NCBI GenBank assembly: GCA_030152125.1 | Contig: JASLIR010000376.1 | Coordinates: 1 to 7,519 of the forward strand | Length of the DNA: 7,519 nucleotides | Direction of reading: 5' to 3' | From: Alkanindiges sp. | Lineage (GTDB): Bacteria > Pseudomonadota > Gammaproteobacteria > Pseudomonadales > Moraxellaceae | Shown here: positions 1-5,362 of the stretch, in pieces | How positions within the stretch are numbered: the stretch's first letter is position 1 | Layout: each line of letters starts with the position of its first letter | Position numbers and translations under genes: made by a program | The notes under the pieces: generated by a model | Databases searched by the model: none | Seen by the model: the letters and a program-made list of their open reading frames with translations, nothing else | Told to the model about the DNA's origin: nothing

Positions 1-363
1 ATCCTGTTACTGCTGGCATTCCGCCGCTGTAAGGCACTATTCAAACAACAGGTGGCCCCTGCTGATTTCCGGCTGGGGGAATCTGCCAACGTGCCAGTCG
101 AGCTCTGCATCGTCAACCGCAACCTGATCAACCTGCTAGAAATGCCAATCCTGTTTTATGTGGTTGCACTTAGCCTGCTGGTCACAGCACAGGTAAACAG
201 CATTGCCCTATGGCTTGCATGGGCCTATGTTGCATTGCGTGTGCTACACAGCCTGATACACCTCAGCTACAACCACGTACTGCATCGCCTGGTTATTTTT
301 ACCATCGGCAATTTTGTGCTCAGTGCTTTATGGTTATGGCTGTTACTGGCCTTATTGCAATAA
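1..363 (+). CDS. MAPEG family membrane protein, 5'-truncated by window edge
   Basis: The reading frame is open from base 1 to the TAA at 361-363, giving 120 residues. The gene therefore starts upstream of the window; the GTG at 52 is internal. The visible part shows the MAPEG (membrane-associated eicosanoid/glutathione metabolism) pattern. An NRNLINLLEMPILFY segment lies at about residues 39-53 (family core N-x-x-E-x-P followed by a membrane helix), then a second hydrophobic helix. After that come an R-x-L-H segment with spaced histidines (RVLHSLIHL) and R in HRLVIF, then a last hydrophobic helix ending close to the C terminus. MAPEG proteins have about four transmembrane helices and 130-150 residues, so only the first helix seems to be missing. 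Bacterial members are inner-membrane proteins, often of unknown substrate; some eukaryotic relatives are glutathione transferases. The specific activity here is unknown. It converges on the SRPBCC gene, with 106 bp between the stop codons. Confidence 0.85.
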   Translation: MLLLLAFRRCKALFKQQVAPADFRLGESANVPVELCIVNRNLINLLEMPILFYVVALSLLVTAQVNSIALWLAWAYVALRVLHSLIHLSYNHVLHRLVIFTIGNFVLSALWLWLLLALLQ

Positions 364-469
364 CAGCACGTAGCTCATCAAACGGAGGCCGGCTTAGATG
401 TGGTCGTACAATTACACCCCCACCCCATAACATGAATTATTTTATGGACTAAGCCACCAGCCGAAAGAC

Positions 470-967
470 TTACTTTTGCTTAAAATATTTTTCTGTGTCG
501 CGTTTAAAGCTGTTAAACAGAATCAGCTTATTTGGCAGTTCCACTAGGTCCAGTAACAGCTTAAAGCCCTTACGTGGTTCAAAAGCGAAGCGCCAGGTAA
601 ACTCACAACCATCCGCAGTTGCTTTTACCTGATAATCCTCGGCAAACATCTCAAAAAATGGAACATTCATCTGCTCCACATAAAAGGCATGGCGACGCTG
701 GACATCATCCCAGATAAAGAATCTTTCACGCAGCTTTAAGGTATTAAACATGGCACCTACAGCTCGGGTGGTGCCCACTTTAAAAGGACGTGAGGAGGTA
801 TATTGACCATCCAGCATGCTGCACCATGCCAAAGGTTTATCGGCCACTAAACCGGCCCATACCTGATCCGGGGAAACGGGTAGTTGCATCACGTAGCTAA
901 AATGATACGTTGCCGTTTCAAACACGGAGTCATCTTGCGGCTTTTTTAAATTAAACCAGAATGCCAC
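470..967 (-). CDS. SRPBCC-fold (polyketide cyclase/START-like) protein
   Basis: This 165-residue cytoplasmic protein has no signal peptide. It has the outline of the SRPBCC/START-like superfamily: an early strand, then PVSPDQVW at residues 30-37 (the usual P/A-s-p-e-x-V-W opening of the first helix), an antiparallel sheet rich in aromatic and charged residues, and a long C-terminal helix (about 129-165) that would close a hydrophobic ligand cavity. Such proteins bind or transform lipids, polyketides or other hydrophobic ligands; no catalytic signature allows a reaction to be named. The start is GTG at 967, supported by an AGGGGA Shine-Dalgarno about 7 bases upstream; an ATG at about 972 on this strand is out of frame. 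It lies 134 bp downstream of the SDR gene on the same strand and may be read from that operon or from its own promoter. A palindrome and a ribosome-site hairpin lie in the gap. Superfamily call fairly sure; function unknown. Confidence 0.75.
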   Translation of the reverse strand: MAFWFNLKKPQDDSVFETATYHFSYVMQLPVSPDQVWAGLVADKPLAWCSMLDGQYTSSRPFKVGTTRAVGAMFNTLKLRERFFIWDDVQRRHAFYVEQMNVPFFEMFAEDYQVKATADGCEFTWRFAFEPRKGFKLLLDLVELPNKLILFNSFKRDTEKYFKQK

Positions 968-974
968 AGCATTT

Positions 975-1006
975 CCCCTAAAGACGAAAATAGAATGCGT
1001 CTAGGG
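975..1006 (-). promoter_or_regulatory. Hairpin that would sequester the ribosome binding site of the SRPBCC gene
   Basis: Read on the minus strand, CCCTA-GACG (1006-998) can pair with CGTC-TT-TAGGG (986-976), giving nine base pairs interrupted by a two-base bulge, around an 11-base loop (997-987). The AGGGG Shine-Dalgarno of the GTG at 967 lies inside the 3' arm. If the transcript begins upstream of 1006, ribosome access would depend on this stem opening (temperature, RNA-binding protein or translational coupling). The pairing is directly visible. The regulatory role is inference, and a promoter within the hairpin (a TATTTT-like sequence lies in the loop) would abolish it. Confidence 0.4.
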
Positions 1007-1024
1007 TAATCAACGGATTTAAAA

Positions 1025-1044
1025 ATGACAATATCAATTGTCAT
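1025..1044. repeat. Perfect palindrome with 8-bp arms: candidate operator or weak terminator
   Basis: ATGACAAT (1025-1032) and ATTGTCAT (1037-1044) are exact inverted repeats separated by ATCA. The size and tight symmetry resemble operators of dimeric TetR/GntR-type repressors. Its position 58 bp upstream of the SRPBCC start, overlapping TTGATA/TTGTCA sequences that could act as a -35 on the minus strand, fits a repressor site. A competing reading is a terminator for the SDR gene. On the minus strand the stem is followed directly by a short T run (TTTTT including the last base of the stem), but the stem has only two G-C pairs at interior positions and would be weak. No local-type repressor gene (TetR or GntR) is in the window. 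Confidence 0.5.
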
Positions 1045-1101
1045 AAAAACAGGGAAAGACTATGCCCCAGCGACTTATCACTTTGGTTCTATGGCTTAGC
1101 C

Positions 1102-1923
1102 CTACAAGCCCATCACCTTCACTGACCCCGTATCAATATAACGACTGGAAATTCTGGCTATCAGACTGCCAATAGCCGGAAAGCTTAAAGGCAGCAGTGA
1201 GGAACGCGGATACACCACCCGCTGCGCCCCGCGCTGAATCCCGCGCAAAATGGCCTGTGCGGTTTCTTCCGGGGCTACCAGTGGCATGGCTGGCAAGCTG
1301 GCCTTATGCAGTGGCAAATGCTGGTCCTGATGCCGGGTGGGTGTATCCGTACCACCGGGGACTACCTCCATCACGCCAATGCCACTGTGCTTTAACTCCA
1401 TACGCATGGCTTGCGTGGCGCGGTTAAAAGCTGCCTTGGACGCCGAGTAATAGCTCATCAAAGGTAAAGGCACTACTTGCAGGGTGGACGTAACATTAAT
1501 AATCAGCCCCTGTCCACGTTGCTGCATGTGTGGTGCAAGGGCATTTACCAAGGCCAGTGGCGACCAGTAATTGGTTTCAAACAGTGCCCGGGCCAGTGCG
1601 CCATCCCCTATCACATGTTGCGCCCCTACCAGGCCCACCCCGGCATTATTCACCAGTATATCTATATTACCCGCCTGCTCAATGGCCTGTCTGGCCACTG
1701 CCTGTGCCTGTCCGGCTATGCTTAAATCTGCCGGGATAATGACCGGAAGCTGCCAGCCCTGTTGTACAAACTCATCTGCCATGGCCTGCAATATCTGCTG
1801 GCGGCGCGCTACCAGTATCAGCTGTGTCCCCTGTGCTGCCAGTGCGCGGGCCAGCGCTGCCCCAATACCACTGGATGCCCCGGTAATCAGTACGCGCGCT
1901 GTGCTTAAATCTGTTTTAGTCAT
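1102..1923 (-). CDS. Short-chain dehydrogenase/reductase (SDR), classical type
   Basis: This is a 273-residue NAD(P)-dependent oxidoreductase with all the landmarks of classical SDRs. The dinucleotide-binding TGASSGIG has glycines at 15, 19 and 21. An Asp66-Leu67 pair contacts adenine. NNAG spans residues 92-95. The catalytic tetrad is Asn118, Ser146, Tyr159 and Lys163 (within YSASK), and a PGGTDT segment lies at 189-194 after the active site. Arg40-Arg41 at the end of the second strand, in place of an acidic residue, suggests a preference for NADPH. The length is usual for the family. The C-terminal part that sets substrate choice is not diagnostic, so the alcohol/ketone substrate is unknown. 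The ATG at 1923 has a good AGGGGA Shine-Dalgarno seven bases upstream. It follows the metal-dependent hydrolase gene by 71 bp on the same strand with no obvious terminator between, so the two are probably co-transcribed. Confidence 0.93.
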   Translation of the reverse strand: MTKTDLSTARVLITGASSGIGAALARALAAQGTQLILVARRQQILQAMADEFVQQGWQLPVIIPADLSIAGQAQAVARQAIEQAGNIDILVNNAGVGLVGAQHVIGDGALARALFETNYWSPLALVNALAPHMQQRGQGLIINVTSTLQVVPLPLMSYYSASKAAFNRATQAMRMELKHSGIGVMEVVPGGTDTPTRHQDQHLPLHKASLPAMPLVAPEETAQAILRGIQRGAQRVVYPRSSLLPLSFPAIGSLIARISSRYIDTGSVKVMGL

Positions 1924-1994
1924 CGCCTGTTCCCCTAAATACCCGCTAGTCTCGTGCAGTCCAGTTCATCATTGGCGCAACAAATGAGCCGCCC

Positions 1995-2843
1995 TTAGCT
2001 TATCGCCGCCAGATAACGCTGTTTTACCGCATCTACCTTGTGCTGGTTGTCATGCTGGTTAGGGTGAAAGTCACGCTTATAAAAATCCAGGTATACCGGC
2101 ACTATCTTGCGCATCACGCCATTACGACCCGAAATGTAGCTTAAACCGCTACGCCATACTTTAGGGTTGCCAATCTGGCCGCTGCGCAGCAGCATGCGGG
2201 TTACATTAATGCTGGTCATGGTGCTAAACATCAGGGTACAAAACAGCATCTGGCTAATGCGAATCCACTCATCGTCCACGGTGGCCTTAAACACATCAAA
2301 AGCCACTGCCTTATGTTCCGATTCCTCCACCGCATGCCATGCCCACAGGGTCACCATACGACTGTCCATTTTGTCCAGTTCCACCGGGTCCAGCAGCAGG
2401 CACTCAGCCATAATGGCAGTAAAGTGCTCCAGTGCCACGGTTTGTGCCAGTTGACGCTGCGGCGACCAGTATTTACGGTACATTTTCAGGCCACGATTAA
2501 TCACCTGCTCAATTGCGGCGATGGGATAGCCCTTGTCGCGCAAAAAGTCATTCATCAGGCGGTGTTCCTTGCCGTGATGTGCCTCCTGCCCGATAAACAG
2601 ACGGATGGCCTTTTGCAATTCCGCATCCTTAATCTGTGGCTGGTAATGACGTACTGCATCAATAAAAAAACGTTCGCCTTCCGGAAATACTGTCGATAGC
2701 GCAGACAGCAGCATGCTTTTAAACACATCATTGTCATACCAGAAATCCGGGATATCCGGTCCAAACTCAAAGTTTGGGGTACGCATGGTAATGTCATATG
2801 CAGGCTGAATGGCTTTGCTGTGGCTAGAAACGGCACGGCTCAT
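1995..2843 (-). CDS. Metal-dependent hydrolase of the PF10118 family (ferritin-like di-iron fold)
   Basis: This 282-residue, mostly helical protein matches the family annotated as 'predicted metal-dependent hydrolase' (PF10118). Likely metal ligands are spread over four helices in the pattern of ferritin-like di-iron proteins: Glu57 in FPEGE, Glu87 and His90 (plus His94) in QEAHHGKEH, Glu139-His140 in ALEHFTA, and Glu173/Glu174, Glu176 and His177 in WHAVEESEHK. Substrate and reaction are not established for the family; the di-iron geometry would also suit an oxygenase or oxidase, so the 'hydrolase' name is provisional. The ATG at 2843 has an excellent GAGGAG Shine-Dalgarno six bases upstream. 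It is the first gene of the leftward set, followed by the SDR after 71 bp. It is divergent from the AraC-type regulator, with 98 bp between the starts, and is therefore its most likely target. Confidence 0.88.
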   Translation of the reverse strand: MSRAVSSHSKAIQPAYDITMRTPNFEFGPDIPDFWYDNDVFKSMLLSALSTVFPEGERFFIDAVRHYQPQIKDAELQKAIRLFIGQEAHHGKEHRLMNDFLRDKGYPIAAIEQVINRGLKMYRKYWSPQRQLAQTVALEHFTAIMAECLLLDPVELDKMDSRMVTLWAWHAVEESEHKAVAFDVFKATVDDEWIRISQMLFCTLMFSTMTSINVTRMLLRSGQIGNPKVWRSGLSYISGRNGVMRKIVPVYLDFYKRDFHPNQHDNQHKVDAVKQRYLAAIS

Positions 2844-2941
2844 GGTCGGCTCCTCATGTCTTATAAAATCTTGCTGTATGTCCCCAGTGTATTTACAACG
2901 GCGCCATATCGTGAGACTTTAAGTGGACAACCTGCTTATCA
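2844..2941. promoter_or_regulatory. Shared divergent control region of the hydrolase operon and the AraC regulator
   Basis: These 98 bp must carry the control signals of two divergent genes unless either is read from farther away. On the minus side the GAGGAG ribosome site (2850-2855) is clear, and a TATAAG/TTATAA-rich stretch lies at about 2860-2868. On the plus side TTGCTG at 2871-2876 and TACAAC at 2894-2899 are spaced 17 bp but match consensus poorly, so no promoter can be placed with confidence. Two loosely similar AGTG...ACAAC sequences (2886-2899 and 2922-2931) and the short palindrome ACTT-T-AAGT (2916-2924) are possible regulator contacts, all weak. An operator for the adjacent AraC protein is expected here from gene arrangement rather than from a recognised motif. 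Confidence 0.45.
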
Positions 2942-4030
2942 TTGGTGGCCATTTTGACCAGACATAGCGATTCTGCACAGCCCACAGCCGGTGACACCCG
3001 TGCCGAATGGCTGCACAAGCTATATACTCCGCTCAGCTATCCGCATGTGTATTTAACCGTGGCACAGCAACGGGGTGTATCGGCGGAGCAGGTGCTGGCA
3101 CATGCCGGTTTAAACCCGGAATTGCTACAGCCGTCTTCGGGCCATAGCCGTATTTCACCGCTGGAATATGCCCTGCTTATTCGCGCGGTGCTGGATTTAA
3201 CCGGCAACCATGGCCTGGGTTTTGAAATTGGTAAAAAACTGACCCTGACCGCCCATGGCCATCTGGGTTATGCCATTTTATGCTCGGCCAACCTGGCACA
3301 GGCCATGCAGTTAATACTACGCTTTAAGGCCATTCGCAGCCGTGGCATGAACTTTGTGCTGTCCAGCAGTGGCGATACCGCCATCCTCGGCTTTCACCCG
3401 GAAATCCAGATTCCGGCGCCATTACGTCAGGTGATTGATGAGGCCCTGCTGAGCAGTTGCTATCGCAGTCTGCAATTTCTGCTCAATAAAAATGATATTG
3501 GTGCGGAGTTGTGGTTTGAACATGCCAGGCCGGATTACTTTGAACAGTTTAGTGAACAGTTAGCCAGCACCCACTTTGGCATGCCTGCCACGCAAATTCG
3601 TATTCCACATGAATTATTTGGTACCCCGTTGCCAATGCATAACCCGGATGGCCTGCAAATTGCCATTGCCCAGTGCCAGCGCGAATACGAACTGTACGCC
3701 AGTGACGATGATGACAGCCTGCTGAAAGTACGTTCGCATTTGCAAATGACCCGCGAAGGCTACCCCACGCCGGAACAACTGGCCGAACAGCTGCATATGT
3801 CCCCACGTACCCTGCGGCGTAAATTACAGGCCCACGGCAGCAACTATAAAAAGCTGCTGGAAGATGCCCGCCGCCGCGATGCCATTACCTTAATTGATGC
3901 GCATGATATTGAGATCAGCAAGGTAGCCGGTATGCTGGGCTATAACAACCCGGCCAATTTTAGCCGTGCTTTTAAACAATGGACCGGCAATACACCCAGC
4001 CAGTACCGTAACCTGCTAAAAACACGCTAA
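2942..4030 (+). CDS. AraC family transcriptional regulator (OruR/ArgR-like architecture)
   Basis: This is a 362-residue regulator. Residues from about 25 to 230 form the N-terminal sensing domain of the 'arabinose-binding domain of AraC, N-terminal' type (PF12625). It is recognisable from the SPLEYALLIRAVLDLTGNHG and GHLGYAILCSANLAQAM-like segments seen in OruR, ArgR and related proteins. The C-terminal AraC DNA-binding domain spans about 273-358. Its first helix-turn-helix is around 279-298 (LAEQLHMSPRTLRRKL) and its second around 325-345, with the family signature ISKVAGMLGYNNPANFSRAFKQW and the GNTPSQYR end. It is complete and well conserved. The ligand is unknown; relatives answer to amino acids or to lipid-like molecules. 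The start is uncertain: the frame has no ATG nearby, and the first candidates are TTG 2942 and GTG 2945, neither with a good Shine-Dalgarno. It probably controls the divergent hydrolase-SDR unit. Confidence 0.9.
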   Translation: MVAILTRHSDSAQPTAGDTRAEWLHKLYTPLSYPHVYLTVAQQRGVSAEQVLAHAGLNPELLQPSSGHSRISPLEYALLIRAVLDLTGNHGLGFEIGKKLTLTAHGHLGYAILCSANLAQAMQLILRFKAIRSRGMNFVLSSSGDTAILGFHPEIQIPAPLRQVIDEALLSSCYRSLQFLLNKNDIGAELWFEHARPDYFEQFSEQLASTHFGMPATQIRIPHELFGTPLPMHNPDGLQIAIAQCQREYELYASDDDDSLLKVRSHLQMTREGYPTPEQLAEQLHMSPRTLRRKLQAHGSNYKKLLEDARRRDAITLIDAHDIEISKVAGMLGYNNPANFSRAFKQWTGNTPSQYRNLLKTR

Positions 4031-4126
4031 TCATTGTATTTTATAACTATTTATTTTCTTAATGCTTGGGGTACGGTTTTTAAGCATGAAATAGCATATA
4101 GCTAGCCTAAATAGATTGCAGTGAGA

Positions 4127-4166
4127 TGATAAATAATGCGTTTATCAGTTAAGAATTGTTTGATAA
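4127..4166. promoter_or_regulatory. Cluster of three TGATAA boxes: candidate operator of the PaaX-like regulator
   Basis: TGATAAA (4127-4133) and TTTATCA (4141-4147) form an exact 7-bp inverted repeat with a 7-bp spacer. A third box, TGATAA (4161-4166), follows after 13 bp and forms a second inverted pair with TTATCA (4142-4147). The third box overlaps the best promoter for the gene at 4205. PaaX proteins are known to bind imperfect palindromes containing TGATTC-like half-sites, so a TGATAA half-site in front of a PaaX-like gene suggests autoregulation. The repeats are seen directly; the binding is inference. Confidence 0.45.
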
Positions 4167-4169
4167 TAT
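4161..4169 (+). promoter_or_regulatory. Probable extended -10 promoter of the PaaX-like gene
   Basis: TGA-TAATAT gives the TGn extension followed by a four-of-six -10; read one frame earlier, GATAAT matches five of six. The -35 region (TTTATC at 4141-4146, spacer near 17) is poor, as expected for an extended -10 promoter. Transcription would begin near 4175, leaving a leader of about 30-48 bases before the two possible start codons. Confidence 0.4.
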
Positions 4170-4204
4170 GTGCAGCACATCACGGACGATAACAATCATG
4201 AGGC

Positions 4205-5035
4205 ATGGGGCAAAAGCAAAGAATGGCACATAAAATTAATGCACGCAGTCTGATTCTGGATTTACTGTTTGCCGAGCCCAGCGCGGTGATGAGCACCCGG
4301 CACTTTTTACAGGCCGCCAGCTTATTTGCCATTAGCGACAATAGTACCCGCGTCGCCCTTACCCGGTTGTCTGCAGAAGGCTTGCTGGAATCAGTAGGCC
4401 GCGGCCAGTATCAACTGACCGAAAATGCCAAGGAAATTTCCGAGCCGGTAGCCAACCGTGCCGAGGGGCTCACGCCAACCAGGCACTGGAACGGCGGCTA
4501 TCTGGCCGTACATACCGGCGCACTGGGCCGGGTGGATCGCAGTGCCTTAAACCACCGTGAACGCACCCTGCGCCTGAATGGTTTCCGTGAATTACAGAAT
4601 GACCTGTTTATCCGCCCGGATAATCTGGCAGAGACATTTACGGCTACCGAAACACGCCTGTTTAACACCGGCCTGGACAGTAGCGTGCCAATTTTTATCA
4701 TCACCCAGTTTGACGAAGCAACCAGCAAAAAAATTCCCGCTTTATGGGACACGCGCGCCTTAAACCAGCGTTACCAGAAAACCAGCCAGCACATTCAGCA
4801 CTGGCTGTCCAATTACGAAAACCTGGAACTGGATATTGCCACCCGCGAGTCACTCACCATTGGCCGTCAGGCTATTCCCCTGCTGATGACTGATCCCTTA
4901 CTCCCGGAACCCTTTGTAGACATTAAGCTGCGCGAACAGTTTGCTACGGATGTGCAGACGCTGGATAAGGTAGGACACAGGCTGTGGGGGCAGTTTTTTC
5001 AGCAGGTGCTGAATGCAGAAGATAGCCCTGAGTAA
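4205..5035 (+). CDS. PaaX family transcriptional regulator
   Basis: This 276-residue protein has the PaaX layout. The N-terminal winged helix-turn-helix (about 12-75) has a recognition helix in DNSTRVALTRLSAEGLL (45-61), followed by a wing and YQLTE. A middle domain (about 94-190) begins HWNGGYLAVHTG, comparable to the Cas2-like central domain of PaaX. A C-terminal helical domain carries the characteristic DPLLPE at 230-235. In Escherichia coli, PaaX represses phenylacetate degradation genes and is released by phenylacetyl-CoA. No paa genes are near here, so the ligand and regulon of this divergent member are unknown and I do not give the symbol paaX. The start is either ATG 4205, whose GAGG lies too close (one base away), or ATG 4223 (Met7), which is also poorly spaced; the fold is complete from either. 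It lies 174 bp after the AraC gene and likely has its own promoter among the TGATAA boxes. Confidence 0.82.
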   Translation: MGQKQRMAHKINARSLILDLLFAEPSAVMSTRHFLQAASLFAISDNSTRVALTRLSAEGLLESVGRGQYQLTENAKEISEPVANRAEGLTPTRHWNGGYLAVHTGALGRVDRSALNHRERTLRLNGFRELQNDLFIRPDNLAETFTATETRLFNTGLDSSVPIFIITQFDEATSKKIPALWDTRALNQRYQKTSQHIQHWLSNYENLELDIATRESLTIGRQAIPLLMTDPLLPEPFVDIKLREQFATDVQTLDKVGHRLWGQFFQQVLNAEDSPE

Positions 5036-5064
5036 ACCTGCTTGTCCTGACACTCAGATGATCA

Positions 5065-5113
5065 GGCCTGACCAGATAGTCCAAGCAAACCACTGGCAGG
5101 CCAAATATCTTTT
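5065..5113 (+). terminator. Probable Rho-independent terminator of the PaaX-like gene
   Basis: GGCCTG-A-CCAG (5065-5075) pairs with CTGG-CAGGCC (5093-5102), giving ten G/C-rich pairs with a single bulged A and a 17-base loop. AAATATCTTTT follows. The stem is strong, but the U-tract begins late and is interrupted. The perfect palindrome TCAGGCCTGA (5063-5072) overlaps the left arm and could compete. It lies about 30 bp after the stop at 5035. Confidence 0.45.
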
Positions 5114-5304
5114 AAGATTTCATAAGATTAATATATTGATACACTTAGCCGACTAATGGCTGCATACAGTACTAAAAGCAACTTTCTGAAAATATAGAAG
5201 TTTATAAAACTGGATCGTAGCAACCCTGCTAAAACGGATACTTAATAAACAGCCCCGACAAAGCAATATAGACAAACTGTGAATTAGCTGCAACACTACT
5301 GCAC

Positions 5305-5323
5305 GCATAAAATATAGATATGC
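5305..5323 (+). promoter_or_regulatory. Possible -10 region with flanking inverted repeat for the lipoprotein gene
   Basis: TAAAAT at 5308-5313 matches five of six -10 bases and is partly enclosed by GCATA (5305-5309) and TATGC (5319-5323), an inverted repeat with a 9-base spacer. No respectable -35 is found 16-18 bp upstream (TAGCTG at 5285-5290), so the promoter may need an activator or may lie elsewhere. Weak evidence. Confidence 0.25.
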
Positions 5324-5362
5324 AATAAATTGATTTTAAATGAAATAAAAGGAATATTTAGC

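Larger units (their letters stand above)
5036..5362 (+). other. 327-bp AT-rich intergenic region upstream of the lipoprotein gene
   Basis: The first part holds a probable terminator hairpin. From about 5103 on it is strongly AT-rich, with no credible reading frame and no tRNA-like or other RNA gene that I recognise. It contains small inverted repeats: ATCTT-TT-AAGAT near 5106-5117, AGTTT-ATA-AAACT at 5199-5211, and GCATA/TATGC around the putative -10 at 5305-5323. The length and composition fit a control region for the lipoprotein gene. Confidence 0.5.

Noticed and set aside
52..54. GTG start for the MAPEG gene
   Set aside because: The frame is open to base 1, and the family needs another membrane helix upstream, so this GTG is internal.
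425..447. CCATAA / TTATGG inverted repeat between the convergent MAPEG and SRPBCC genes
   Set aside because: Only six AT-rich pairs around an 11-base loop, with no T run on either strand. It is too weak to call a bidirectional terminator.
1051..1068. GGGG...CCC with a T run downstream of the SDR stop (minus strand)
   Set aside because: The stem would be three or four pairs with a wide loop; not supportable as a terminator.
1571..1987. 138-codon plus-strand frame over the SDR gene
   Set aside because: Its Ala/Cys/Ser-rich translation is typical of an antisense shadow, and the SDR frame has all catalytic motifs.
4062..4087. ATGCTT / AAGCAT hairpin after the AraC gene
   Set aside because: Six pairs with a 14-base loop and no following T tract, so it is not a convincing terminator.
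5330..5362. In-frame upstream TTG start for the lipoprotein
   Set aside because: It would add 11 residues before the signal peptide and has no ribosome site, whereas ATG 5363 has AAAAGG ten bases upstream.
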